62,195 nt of DNA from Hydrogenophilales bacterium 16-61-112 (GCA_002257045.1 NCHD01000009.1:1-62195), one strand, 5' to 3'; positions 48,719 to 56,991 are shown, counted from the first letter of the stretch. The notes: a model not told the origin generated them from the sequence alone. Program-made: numbers and translations.

Positions 48719-49683
48719 ATAGCAACGACGCCTACGGTGCGCTGAAGCGTTTCGACGAGGAATACATCCCGTTTCCACCATTTATCGCGGCGGCGAATTC
48801 GATTGACGCCAACATCGCGCAGTATCGTGAAACCGGCCTCGCCCAGCATCTGCTGGTGCTCGGCGAAAGCGGCACGGGCAAAAGCAGCCTGTGCCGCTGG
48901 GTCGGCGAGAAATATCCGCGCAGCGTGTTGCTGGATCGCGACCTTGTGCCGTCGCTGATTGTTGCAGTACCACCTGCGGCGACGATAGCCAGCGTGGCTG
49001 AGGCGATGCTCGCCCGGCTCGGTGACCCATCACCTTCCACCGGTAGCATTTCGGCAAAGACCGCGCGCGTGATTACCCTGTGCCGCGGCTGTCGCGTCGA
49101 AATGGTGTTGTTCGATGAGGCTCAGCATATTCATGACCGGGGGCAAGTCGCCACGCACTATATGGTCGGCGACTGGTTGAAAAATCTGATCGACGAAATG
49201 GGCGTCCCGACAGTCTTTTTGGGTTTGCCGCGTCTGGAAAACCTGTTGCAGGTGAACGAACAGTTGCGACGGCGTTTTTCTCGGCGGCTCAGGCTGGCCT
49301 TGGGGCAGAGCGATACCGAAACCATCGATACCGAGTGCCTGCAATTATTCGTGACGCTCGGGAGCTGTCTGCCTTTACGGCTATCGACTGGTGACTATAG
49401 CTGGCCGGAGCTGGGTCGCCGACTTTATTTCGCGAGTGACGGTCGGGTGGCGTACATCAAGCGCCTGCTGGCGGGCGCGCTGCGGCACGCGATGGAAACC
49501 GATGCCGAGCAGATCGGGCCGACGCAGTTGGAGCGCGTGTTTACCGAAGAAATATGGTGGGAAGGCATCGGTGCGCTCAACCCATTTAACACCGAGTTTA
49601 AGTTCCGTCGCCTGGATCGAGGTAACGAGCCGTTCGAGCGCGGCAGTTACAAAACACCCGCGCGTGGCAAGTCCTCATGTTAA
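48715..49683 (+). CDS. tnsC: Tn7-like AAA+ target-selection regulator TnsC
   Basis: A 322-residue AAA+ ATPase. Walker A is GESGTGKSS at 50-58 and Walker B is MVLFDEAQHIHDRG with D134-E135, followed by VPTVFLGLPRLENLL and RRFSRRLRLAL (sensor and arginine region). TnsC/TniB forms ATP-dependent filaments on target DNA that link the TniQ-type target selector to the TnsAB transposase and impose target immunity. It probably starts with TTG at 48715, preceded by GGGAGGG and overlapping the tnsB stop. The short length is closer to TniB of Tn5053-like elements than to Tn7 TnsC (555 residues). Confidence 0.92.
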   Translation: MNSNDAYGALKRFDEEYIPFPPFIAAANSIDANIAQYRETGLAQHLLVLGESGTGKSSLCRWVGEKYPRSVLLDRDLVPSLIVAVPPAATIASVAEAMLARLGDPSPSTGSISAKTARVITLCRGCRVEMVLFDEAQHIHDRGQVATHYMVGDWLKNLIDEMGVPTVFLGLPRLENLLQVNEQLRRRFSRRLRLALGQSDTETIDTECLQLFVTLGSCLPLRLSTGDYSWPELGRRLYFASDGRVAYIKRLLAGALRHAMETDAEQIGPTQLERVFTEEIWWEGIGALNPFNTEFKFRRLDRGNEPFERGSYKTPARGKSSC

Positions 49684-51068
49684 GACCCTTTGCCGACTAT
49701 CCGGTGCGCCTTCGCATGGAGGAAGGCGAGAGTCTGGCGGGCTACCTCCGCCGGTTTCATGCGGCCAACGGCCACAAAATGCCGCGCGAACTGTACAACG
49801 GGCTGCGTGCCTTGTATCGCGGAACAAAAAGCGTTTCAGGCGCAGCGTTTGATGTCGTGCAGGCGACGTTTGGCGATGCGGTGACGATAGATCGTTCCTG
49901 GTGGCTCGGGCGTCCTTCGCAAAAGGGAATTCCCGGCGGTGGTAGCCACCCGTCAGCCTGGCTTGTATTTCAACTCGACCCGCTACGTTTGTGCCCCGCG
50001 TGTTTGCAGGATGGCGGTATTCATTTTGCGCTCTGGGAGCTCCCATTGATGGAGGCGTGTCCCCTGCATCATTGCGCGTTGCTGACAGCTTGCACGACGT
50101 GTTCAAGAACGCTCCATTGGCAGGACTGCTTGCCCGATTGGCATTGCCAGTGCGGTGTGCCGATTTCGGCAATGCCGCTCGCGCCACCCAAAGCAGGCGC
50201 GCTTGAGCTTGCGCGCGTTCTGGCGAATTCGAGCGACCTGACGCTACCCCAGGCATATCGGGCTCATTTCACCGCATCGGATGGTCACCAATATCGCCTC
50301 AAAGAAGTCTACAAGGGGCTTGAGTGGGGAACGGAATTGCGGGAGCTGTTTTCTGGCCGTGGAACGCTGCTTGGCGAGCCAAAAGCCAAACCGCGCCCGA
50401 AGAAGGAACGCCGGGCAAGGTGGGGGAGTTGGGAACGCCGGTTGATTGGAGATTCGACCGACAAGTTGATCGCGCGCCTGGTGCGAGCGCAGAGCAAGCA
50501 TTTTGCTAGTCCCCAGCGATTGAGCTACGTCTTTCCCCGCGACAGCCTGTCTCGGGCAAAGGTGTTCGTGCGTGAGTCGGCTCCTGGCGTGGTGCAGACG
50601 AAAATCCAAAAAGCGCTGGATCATTTCCTTGCGGACTACGCGCTCGAAATTCCGTTGTCGCTGTTTGTGTGGTTTGCCGACGCCAAGCATTCCGAAAAGC
50701 GCGTGGTTTACATGCGCCAATTCGCAACGTGGTGGGCAGTACTCGCCTCCCGACTGGGCGATCTCGATCCGACAATGCAACGGCTTGATTTAGCGTTGGC
50801 TCAACAAGCGCGGACGCAAGACGCCTCCTCGCATGAAGTGCATGTCGTGGATGTGCTCAACCTGTTGTTTGAGGGTGCCAGGCAGCAGCTGGATGTAGAC
50901 AATTTTTGGGCGTTTACCTACTGGTGGCGCATCCCGCCAGCGCTGCGCGATGCCAGCGATCCTGAGGAATTGTTTCGACGTATTGGTCTGCACTTGGCGT
51001 CAATACCTGCGGAGGAGATTATGTTTGTTCTTGCTCTCGTCCAGAGAGCACACAAGGGCGAGTGTTAA
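49677..51068 (+). CDS. tniQ: TniQ-family target-selection protein 1
   Basis: A 463-residue TniQ protein. The N-terminal TniQ domain starts YPVRLRMEEGESLAGYLRRF and carries zinc-binding cysteines in CPACLQDGG (106, 109), CPLHHCAL (128), ACTTC (139, 142) and CQCG (157, 159). The rest is helical, with a basic patch KAKPRPKKERRARWG near 240. TniQ proteins, including TnsD, recognise the target or couple a target-recognition module to TnsC. It overlaps the tnsC stop by 7 bp and the next TniQ gene by 1 bp (TAATG), so all five genes form one operon. No CRISPR effector is encoded nearby. Which TniQ chooses the site cannot be told from sequence. Confidence 0.88.
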   Translation: MLRPFADYPVRLRMEEGESLAGYLRRFHAANGHKMPRELYNGLRALYRGTKSVSGAAFDVVQATFGDAVTIDRSWWLGRPSQKGIPGGGSHPSAWLVFQLDPLRLCPACLQDGGIHFALWELPLMEACPLHHCALLTACTTCSRTLHWQDCLPDWHCQCGVPISAMPLAPPKAGALELARVLANSSDLTLPQAYRAHFTASDGHQYRLKEVYKGLEWGTELRELFSGRGTLLGEPKAKPRPKKERRARWGSWERRLIGDSTDKLIARLVRAQSKHFASPQRLSYVFPRDSLSRAKVFVRESAPGVVQTKIQKALDHFLADYALEIPLSLFVWFADAKHSEKRVVYMRQFATWWAVLASRLGDLDPTMQRLDLALAQQARTQDASSHEVHVVDVLNLLFEGARQQLDVDNFWAFTYWWRIPPALRDASDPEELFRRIGLHLASIPAEEIMFVLALVQRAHKGEC

Positions 51069-52912
51069 TGAGCAGAGAGGTGTCGATTCACGATGCGCAA
51101 CCGGGTTGGCCTTGGCCGGTACGCCCCCGTCCCATCGATGGCGAAGCCACCTTCAGTTACATGGTGCGCGCAGCGTGCGCCAATGGCTACGAGTCGCTGC
51201 GTCAGTTGCATACGGGAGTAAAAAGCGTTGACGCGCTTTACGAAGGCGTCCGCTTGTCGGCTCCTGAGAGGCAACGCCTATTCGGGCCGCATCCCAGCTA
51301 TTGGGGCGGTAATGACTTTGCGCTGGGCCTGCTCCCTGCCGACTTCAATCACCACTTCATGCGATGGTGTCCCATCTGCCTTCGGGACTCGGCACATTTG
51401 CGCGGGCAGTGGATGCTGAAGCTGTGTTGTGTGTGCAGCCAGCATGCAATACACCTGCACGACCAGTGCCCGGTTTGTGGGCTTGTGCAGCGACTGGAAC
51501 GGACAGACTTCGAGCGTTGCGCCTGCGGTGCCCGGCTTGCCGTTGCCCCGGTGCGGCGCGCGGCTCCATCGTTGGTTCGTGTGACGCGCGCCATCGAGGC
51601 GTCCATTTTCTGCAAGCCGGAAACGTCCACCTGGCCCGTTTTATCCGCGCCGGATTGGCTTCGTTTGGCAGGCTATCTCGGCCAGTTTTCTGAAGCTTTC
51701 CAGCCAGCTCGGCCCGGCAAGATTGCGAATCTTCATCATCTGGAACAGGCCACGACCTTGATGACTGGGGTCAGCCAACTGCTCGATGATTGGCCGACCC
51801 ATTTTCATGCGGTGATGGCGGCGATTCAGAACAAGGCTGAAGCATCCCCCAGTATCCGGCGAGCTTTCGGGGCGCTGTATCGCGTGCTCTACGACGATCT
51901 TCGGGGCGACGGATTTCAGTTTCTGCGAGACGAATTCGAGCGTTATTTGCGCGAGCACTGGTGGGGCGTGGTCTGTAAGCGTAATCGGTCGTTCAAGAGC
52001 CAGACCGTCGCCGATCACCCCCGCGTAACATTGAAACACGCGGCGCAACAAGCGGGTGTTGCGCCTGCGACCGTGCGCCGCCTCTTGCAGGCCGAGCTGA
52101 TTCCTAGCGACCAGTTCGTATTTCCTTCTGGCCGAAAGGTTCGGTCACTTCATCAAGACGATCTTGCACAGCTTGCCACGCTGGCGAATAACTGTGTGAC
52201 CCTCAGCGAGGCCGCGCGGCAGCTTGTGCTGCCAGAGCGCCGCGTCCGTGAGCTGATTGCGGGCGGGATCATCTTGCCCCTTGTGTCACGCACGCACGAC
52301 AAGGCAGCAGCTTGGCTGATTCCGAAGCAAGTTATCCAGTCACTGTGTTTCGCCGGGTGTGCAATATTCGATGCGTCATCGTCTATCGCAGTCGGCAGGC
52401 TGCTTCGATTCTGGCGGCTGCTCGACGGCGAATTCATCGCACTGGTTCAGGCAATCGTGAACAGGCAGTTGGTGACCGTAGCCACTCAGTCAGGGATGAT
52501 GCCGTTGGGAAACGTGGCGCTCGACGTGTCGAACGTACGCAACTGGCTGTCCTCGTATCGACTCGCTTCCGGGCCGAGTATGACCATCGATCAGGCATCG
52601 CAACACCTCGGCCTGAAGCAACAGGTTGCCTATGATTTGGTGCGGCGCGGCCTGCTGGTCACTGTCAAAAATCAATCAAGTGGTAGCCGGGTTCAACGGG
52701 AAGCGATCGAAACCTTTCGCTCGGCTTACATCTCGCTGGCCGAGTTTTCCCGGCACCTTCAGCACTCACCCAGATGGGTGCTTCAAAACACGTGCGCGAC
52801 ACCAGTCACCGGACCATCAGTCGATGGTTGCAGGCAGTATTTTTTTCGCCGGTCGGAAGCCATCCCCTTGATGGGCAACGCAGTGAAGCAGGAGAAATGC
52901 CATAAGGATTAA
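51068..52912 (+). CDS. TniQ/TnsD-family target-selection protein 2 with several C-terminal helix-turn-helix units
   Basis: A 614-residue protein. The N-terminal TniQ domain has zinc ligands in RWCPICLRDSAH, KLCCVCSQHAIHLH, QCPVCGL and RCACGARL. The C-terminal half contains at least three similar helix-turn-helix segments: VTLKHAAQQAGVAPATVRRL, then VTLSEAARQLVLPERRVREL, and MTIDQASQHLGLKQQVAYDL; ISLAEFSRHLQHSPRWVLQN may be a fourth. Such an array suggests sequence-specific reading of a long attachment site, the role of TnsD in Tn7. The start is ATG at 51068, fused to the upstream stop (TAATG); a GTG at 51062 is an alternative. It is the last clear transposition gene of the operon. Confidence 0.85.
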   Translation: MSREVSIHDAQPGWPWPVRPRPIDGEATFSYMVRAACANGYESLRQLHTGVKSVDALYEGVRLSAPERQRLFGPHPSYWGGNDFALGLLPADFNHHFMRWCPICLRDSAHLRGQWMLKLCCVCSQHAIHLHDQCPVCGLVQRLERTDFERCACGARLAVAPVRRAAPSLVRVTRAIEASIFCKPETSTWPVLSAPDWLRLAGYLGQFSEAFQPARPGKIANLHHLEQATTLMTGVSQLLDDWPTHFHAVMAAIQNKAEASPSIRRAFGALYRVLYDDLRGDGFQFLRDEFERYLREHWWGVVCKRNRSFKSQTVADHPRVTLKHAAQQAGVAPATVRRLLQAELIPSDQFVFPSGRKVRSLHQDDLAQLATLANNCVTLSEAARQLVLPERRVRELIAGGIILPLVSRTHDKAAAWLIPKQVIQSLCFAGCAIFDASSSIAVGRLLRFWRLLDGEFIALVQAIVNRQLVTVATQSGMMPLGNVALDVSNVRNWLSSYRLASGPSMTIDQASQHLGLKQQVAYDLVRRGLLVTVKNQSSGSRVQREAIETFRSAYISLAEFSRHLQHSPRWVLQNTCATPVTGPSVDGCRQYFFRRSEAIPLMGNAVKQEKCHKD

Positions 52913-52931
52913 TCGTTTACTGAAGTCAGAT

Positions 52932-53276
52932 TTGGCAAAGCTCCAGCAGGAGGTTTTGGCGTTGCCCTGCAATCTTCCTGGCCATTGGCTGGATATGATC
53001 GCCCGCGATTTAGAGGCCACAATGACGGAAGGAGAGGACGGCTATGCGGCTGCGCCGCTGATGCTCGTTGTGCATATCCTTCAGGGAAAGACGCCGGGAC
53101 AATCAGGCCATGGAATCCAAATCCCGCTGGATACGCTCAACGATTATTTCTGCGACTTGCGAGTCGAGATCAACTTGGAAATTGTGAGCCGCAGGACACG
53201 ATCCAGGGTAGAGCCGGCAACGCTCGATTCGATTTTTACGGGTCATACAGTCAGAGTCGTACCAAGCGGTACATGA
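52932..53276 (+). CDS. Small hypothetical protein downstream of the tniQ genes
   Basis: About 114 residues, probably starting with TTG at 52932, 20 bp after the last TniQ gene and in line with it. The sequence (LPCNLPGHWLDMIARDLEAT, then PLMLVVHILQGKTPGQSGHG) has no motif I recognise, no membrane segment and no cysteine cluster. It could be an accessory gene of the transposition operon or the first cargo gene. The frame has no better start; sequence upstream reads into a stop in this frame. Followed 56 bp later by a truncated mqsA-like gene. Confidence 0.45.
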   Translation: MAKLQQEVLALPCNLPGHWLDMIARDLEATMTEGEDGYAAAPLMLVVHILQGKTPGQSGHGIQIPLDTLNDYFCDLRVEINLEIVSRRTRSRVEPATLDSIFTGHTVRVVPSGT

Positions 53277-53332
53277 TGATTGACCAGTTGAATACCGTAA
53301 CGTTCTAGTTGTCTCGTTAAGGAGCAATAGCC

Positions 53333-53536
53333 ATGAATTGCCCGAGCTGCGGAGCTGATGAGTTGATCCGTGACACCCGCGACATGCCCTATACATACAG
53401 TGGTCAAACCACCACGATTCCGGCGGTGACTGGCGACTTTTGCCCAGCCTGTGGCGAGGTCATCCTGAACCGCGAGCAAGGTGACCGATACAGTGAACTG
53501 ATCGGGCAATTTCAACGTGAAGCGAGTTCTGGCTGA
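53333..53536 (+). CDS. MqsA-like antitoxin N-terminal zinc domain, C-terminus missing
   Basis: A 67-residue protein: MNCPSCGADELIRDTRDMPY and then FCPACGEVILNREQGDRY. Two CxxC pairs and the DMPYTYSGQTT segment match the zinc-binding N-terminal domain of MqsA antitoxins. Full MqsA has about 130 residues with a C-terminal helix-turn-helix that represses its promoter; here it stops after QREASSG, so the DNA-binding half is gone. A good ribosome-binding site (AAGGAGCAATAGCC) precedes the ATG. No MqsR toxin gene is visible next to it. It may be a decayed toxin-antitoxin pair or a stand-alone zinc-finger protein. Confidence 0.7.
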   Translation: MNCPSCGADELIRDTRDMPYTYSGQTTTIPAVTGDFCPACGEVILNREQGDRYSELIGQFQREASSG

Positions 53537-53571
53537 GTCAGCTCTGATGATTCAAACTGATCCTTGCAACT

Positions 53572-53979
53572 TCAACCGGCAAACACCCCGACCCCTACGC
53601 CGAAGCACTTCGCCAGCGCGCGTGCCTAACGCAGGTTAATCTTGCGCTTACCGGATAAAGTCTCTAAATCCTTGGCCTGATTGCCGATCTTCGGCAGATC
53701 GGATTAGCGTAAGCCGTGTTGCTTCATCAAGCAGGCCAGCGCTTCGGCCGCGTTTCTCGCGACGGGCATGGGCTGGCGCCGAGCTTCGTAACCCGAAATC
53801 AGGTTGCCCATCGCCGCAGCCAGTCCGGCCAAGGGGTGCGTCTCGTCCGCCCCGCCTGCGTCCAGAACCGCATCATGGGATTCTGCCAACTGCGGATAAT
53901 CGGCATCGGAGGCGGGCGGAGTCAACAGTGGCGCAACATAAGGCCAATGCGCCAGCGCGGTGTCCAGTCGAGTTGTCAT
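53572..53979 (-). pseudogene. HigA-like antitoxin gene with two in-frame nonsense codons
   Basis: The first 91 residues (MTTRLDTALAHWPYVAPLLT..., ADETHPLAGLAAAMG, LMKQHGLR) match the N-terminal part of HigA-type antitoxins. After a TAA stop (53704-53706) the same frame continues SDLPKIGNQAKDLETLSGKR, which is the helix-turn-helix part of the same family (usually DLPEIGSQ...LSGKRELN). A second stop, TAG (53626-53628), interrupts before the usual ARALAKCFGV ending, and the normal stop is at 53572. Both stops fit C-to-T changes of glutamine codons. The gene starts after AAGGAGA. No HigB toxin gene is adjacent. It is a decayed antitoxin. Confidence 0.8.
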
Positions 53980-54051
53980 TGCTGGTCTCCTTTGTTGTAA
54001 GCGCGGGTGACGGAATGTCCAGAGAGTTTTCAGGAGCCTATAATTTAAACC

Positions 54052-54354
54052 ATGACATCAATGATAGATAAACGACGCGAGGCTATTGGGCAAGCAATTG
54101 CCAATAATGCCTTGAGCGGTTTCAGCCCCAGCGCTTACGCACATTCGGTTTATGAACAATGGATTCATGGCAATTTGACAATCGACGTGGCCGTGCGTTT
54201 AGTCATGCAGCACCACCGAGACAACCCCCGCCCAGATAGTGATAACGCGGCCCGGGAAAACACGATGAACCTTACAGACAGCCGCCAGTTACACATGGCT
54301 GAAGCGGATATAACGACATTGCGTTTAGCTGAGCTTGAAGTCGATCCAGTTTGA
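54052..54354 (+). CDS. VbhA-like antitoxin, orphan
   Basis: A 100-residue protein. Residues 6-55, DKRREAIGQAIANNALSGFS then VYEQWIHGNLTIDVAVRLVM, fit the small helical VbhA family (PF18495), antitoxins that bind the Fic toxin and block its AMPylation of target proteins. Normally a fic gene follows; here none is found, and the next kilobase has no clear gene. The C-terminal 40 residues are not typical. The start ATG at 54052 is 72 bp from the divergent higA pseudogene. The family call rests on pattern only. Confidence 0.55.
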   Translation: MTSMIDKRREAIGQAIANNALSGFSPSAYAHSVYEQWIHGNLTIDVAVRLVMQHHRDNPRPDSDNAARENTMNLTDSRQLHMAEADITTLRLAELEVDPV

Positions 54355-54726
54355 AATTTACGGGATGCCGACCTCGCCTACAGTAGTCGACAATATGGGC
54401 ACTCGAAATATTACCCCCCAGCACCTCTGCAAAGGGATGCACAATCACCGGGGCATGATTGCTTACCTACCGTCAAATTGTAGCCAGAGCAGGCCGGGAC
54501 GAATATACAAACGTGGGCTGCCGGAAATTTCATTTGTAGTGTCGCAGACGCCGGAGTTTCTCACTTTCCATGTCACGACGCCTAAACCGCTATGACAGAG
54601 AAAGTGAAAGTTGCCTTGTGAATCAGAGGGGAGCTTTTCACTTGTTGTGTCACACGACATGAATGTGTAGGATCCCATTGAAATCTAGATTTTTCCCAAA
54701 TCTTTAGATTTCATGAGAATTGATAG

Positions 54727-54760
54727 AAAGGCCAGCCAGAACGGTTGGCCTTTTCTTTTT
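54727..54760 (+). terminator. Rho-independent terminator-like hairpin
   Basis: AAAGGCCAGCC, a 5-nt loop and GGTTGGCCTTTT form a stable stem with one mismatch, followed by CTTTTT. It reads as a terminator on the + strand, but no gene obviously ends into it; it may be left from a deleted one. Confidence 0.6.
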
Positions 54761-54770
54761 CCTGGCGAAT

Positions 54771-54854
54771 CTTGGTTTCGTCGATACCGACATGGGTACG
54801 ATCCCGGACGGTTGGCTGATTGTTCTACGCGTTCGGGATGTTCTAGGGATTTAA
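54771..54854 (+). pseudogene. Relic of a type I specificity gene (hsdS-like, about 27 codons)
   Basis: The frame encodes LGFVDTDMGTIPDGW followed by LIVLRVRDVLGI and a stop. HsdS recognition domains commonly open with a phrase such as F-x-D-T-E-x-G-x-I-P-x-x-W, so this resembles the start of one such domain. Nothing before or after continues it. It is distinct from the hsdS at 39-40 kb and so would be the remnant of another system. The match is short. Confidence 0.4.
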
Positions 54855-55368
54855 CGGCTATGGGTAATCCTGTGTTTAGCGGACGCAAGCTTGAGTGCCC
54901 TAGCCGGACCCACATCGGTCGTCTTCACCAGCGCGCAGCACGTCCGGTGTTCGGCCTTACCGGCCTGTCACGCTCACCACATTGCGGCCGTTCGCCAATG
55001 TCCGCTCCCACCCGCCCGGCGGGTCTGCAATCCAGACACCTTCCCCAAAAGCTATTTTCTGTGCGGCTGGGGTCGCGCAAGTGGCGCAGAGGCCAAAACA
55101 TACCGATGTCGGAAAATTTTACAGCCCCCAACAAATCACCGCACACCGGCTGACATCGCCGCTTGCCAGAACCATCTAACCCATTGAAAGAAAATAAAGT
55201 AACAACACTCAGGCAAAGATGGCATGGTATGTGCTTTATATCATTCACACGCTTAGGCCGATTGCAGTTTCAAAAAAAAATCGTGTCTGACCTTATTTAT
55301 TCGGCCGTGAAACACGAAGACGTATAGATGGCCAATCAATTGAAATCTAATTTTATAGGTGCTGTGAT

Positions 55369-56019
55369 ATGAAAAAACGCTCTCTACTCTCTGCGACTGT
55401 GGTTTCTTTGGGATTGATTTCTGCTGGGTCTGCAAATGCATTTTCCATCTCAATGATCGGTGACAACGACTTTGCGATTTTTGGCGGAACGGCCACTGGA
55501 ATCAATAATATTTTGTACCAGAATAATCAAGTTTGGATGGATCAGATTCCAAGTCTATCAACGTTGAACTTTACCTTGGCGGCCGGCGATACAATGTTTT
55601 ATGTGCTCGGCATGGGCGGCGGCGGTCCGGAAGAAAATATCAGCGGTACGGTCAACGGTGTAAACATGACCTCCGCGTCCGTCTCTGTTCTGATGAGTCA
55701 GGATATCAAGAGTTTCCTAACCGGTTACAACAACACAGACGTGACGAACGGCTCTTTTAATGTAAATCTGGCGGATGTTCAAACGGCATTTTCCCAGTCG
55801 ATTTGGGGCGCTCCTGATCTTAATACGACCCAAACTGTTATTGTTCAAGGGGGATTCGGCTCTGGATTCCGTTTCGATACCAGCACGGCCCATTTATTTA
55901 GTTTTAATGCGTCGGATGTCGGGGTAGTGACTAACCCTGTACCAGAACCGGCTAGCCTTGCCCTTCTCGGCATTGGACTAGTCGGTTTAGTTGCTTCCCG
56001 CCGTCGCAAGACAGCATAA
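55369..56019 (+). CDS. PEP-CTERM sorting domain protein
   Basis: A 216-residue exported protein. The N-terminus is a Sec signal (MKKRSLLSATVVSLGLISAG, cleavage near SANA-F), the middle is rich in Asn, Gly, Ser and Thr with few charges, and the end is a classic PEP-CTERM tail: VPEPASLALLGIGLVGLV then ASRRRKTA. Such proteins are processed by exosortase and are typical of biofilm- and EPS-forming environmental betaproteobacteria. The core domain is not recognised. Codon use is more AT-rich than the surrounding core genes, which suggests foreign origin or relaxed selection. It is monocistronic with a clear terminator after it; the exosortase is not in this window. Confidence 0.92.
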   Translation: MKKRSLLSATVVSLGLISAGSANAFSISMIGDNDFAIFGGTATGINNILYQNNQVWMDQIPSLSTLNFTLAAGDTMFYVLGMGGGGPEENISGTVNGVNMTSASVSVLMSQDIKSFLTGYNNTDVTNGSFNVNLADVQTAFSQSIWGAPDLNTTQTVIVQGGFGSGFRFDTSTAHLFSFNASDVGVVTNPVPEPASLALLGIGLVGLVASRRRKTA

Positions 56020-56040
56020 GCAAACAGCACTCAATACAGA

Positions 56041-56063
56041 ACCCGCCTTCGTGGCGGGTTTTT
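56041..56063 (+). terminator. Terminator of the PEP-CTERM gene
   Basis: ACCCGCC, a short TTCGT loop and GGCGGGT are followed by TTTTTA, 22 bp after the stop codon: a typical intrinsic terminator. Confidence 0.9.
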
Positions 56064-56064
56064 A

Positions 56065-56796
56065 TTTCTGGTATTGCGAAATAGAATTCTCCTTGAAACC
56101 TCAGTTGGACGCGGTTGTCGGTACGTCTGAGCGGGATGGCGGGCGCGACAAAGCGGGGTGTCAAACTAGGAGTGCCAGCAGCCACGTAGCACTATTACCC
56201 CGAGGGTGAATCTCCTTAGAGGCACAGAAATTAGTAATCATGCGGATTCTCACAGACTAATAAGCGGTTAATTGAGGTTTCAAGGTTTATACGTATTGGT
56301 CAGCCATCCGGTTCATAGCCTCTAGCCGAATCTCGACCAGTCCAAGGAACTTAGCCATTCCTGCCGGCGAAGTACCGGGGCAAGCATCATGCTCCGCCAT
56401 CAAACGCTCGAAAGTGAGGTCGCAAACGGCCGCTTCGGAGCATTCCAGTTCGCAGAAACTGGATGGGCTGACCGACCGCTCAGGGGAAAGCTGTATAGCC
56501 AGAATGAGCGCGGGAGAGACCGAGGTGCTGGAAACCTGAACGGCGCTTATCAGCCTTCAAGAGTCATCGCGTTCGCGGCCCCAATGGCTGCAGATGGCCG
56601 AGAACTCATTGCCGACGCTTCCACAAAGCAGCCGCTCAGCACGAATTGAGTGGCGAATCTGGATGGCTGGATTGGCCGATGAGCTGCCGGTCAGGGCTAA
56701 TTACTTACTGGCGTTGGCTGAATCCTGGTGATGTTCAACTCCATCGGTAGTCTGTTTACAGGCGTTGGATGGAAGGGTCGTATGCACGTTTTTGAG
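56065..56796. other. Gene-poor stretch at the right edge of the accessory island
   Basis: About 730 bp with no convincing full gene. On the - strand a short frame ending at about 56294 reads LTFERLMAEHDACPG and MAKFLGLVEIRLEAM, which looks like a gene tail, but I cannot name it. An 86-codon + strand frame (56389-56649) overlaps it and looks spurious. No insertion-sequence ends were recognised. Confidence 0.45.
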
Positions 56797-56991
56797 TCAG
56801 CGCGGGCGTTTTTCCAGCATCTTTTCCCAGTCGAGCGGCGGTGTGCCCTGCACCAGTCGCACGATGCGGCCCACTTCGTTTTCATACCAGCCGTAGTCCT
56901 GTTTGTTGGGTTCGGCTTCATACCCCCAGAGGGCGCCATCGGCGTCTTGAGCCAGCCAGTTCACCCAGTCCGGAGGGGTCGGGTGATCCAT
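56797..56991 (-). CDS. Small conserved-looking protein coupled to dacB
   Basis: A 64-residue acidic protein beginning MDHPTPPDWVNWLAQDADGA and continuing LWGYEAEPNKQDYGWYENEV, rich in Trp and Tyr and ending EKMLEKRPR. The composition (six Trp) suggests a folded small protein, but the family is unknown to me. Its ATG shares an A with the dacB stop (TGATG), so it is translationally coupled to the carboxypeptidase gene. Because dacB is frameshifted as written, its frame also runs on into this ORF, which might mislead an annotation into one long fused gene. It was recognised as a separate ORF by its own start and stop. Confidence 0.6.
   Translation of the reverse strand: MDHPTPPDWVNWLAQDADGALWGYEAEPNKQDYGWYENEVGRIVRLVQGTPPLDWEKMLEKRPR

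Larger units (their letters stand above)
54355..55368. other. Gene-poor kilobase between the antitoxin and the PEP-CTERM gene
   Basis: No convincing intact gene lies here. It holds a terminator-like hairpin (54727-54760), an hsdS-like relic (54771-54854), and a GC-rich middle part (about 54880-55080) resembling dispersed non-coding repeats. An AT-rich stretch from about 55255 should contain the PEP-CTERM gene promoter. A 146-codon open frame at 54713-55153 is rejected because its composition (many R, S, P, C) is not protein-like. Confidence 0.5.

Noticed and set aside
54988-55005. GCGGACATTGGCGAACGG (- strand), similar to the repeats before tnsA and in the orientation expected for the opposite transposon end
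   Set aside because: Only one short match, no neighbouring TGT end or target duplication, and AGCGGACATT-type text is frequent in dispersed non-coding repeats.
55100-55136. A possible right transposon end whose complement begins TGTTGGGGGCTG
   Set aside because: Shares only the first five bases with the left candidate, and the flanking 5 bp do not match as a target duplication.
54713-55153. A 146-codon frame in the gene-poor kilobase
   Set aside because: Rich in Arg, Ser, Pro and Cys, overlaps a terminator-like hairpin and an hsdS-like relic in another frame; not protein-like.
56389-56649. An 86-codon + strand frame near the island edge
   Set aside because: No ribosome-binding site or recognisable motif; overlaps a more protein-like - strand fragment.
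42028-56796. CRISPR array or Cas genes that might guide the Tn7-like element
   Set aside because: No regularly spaced repeats and no Cas-like protein were seen in this window.
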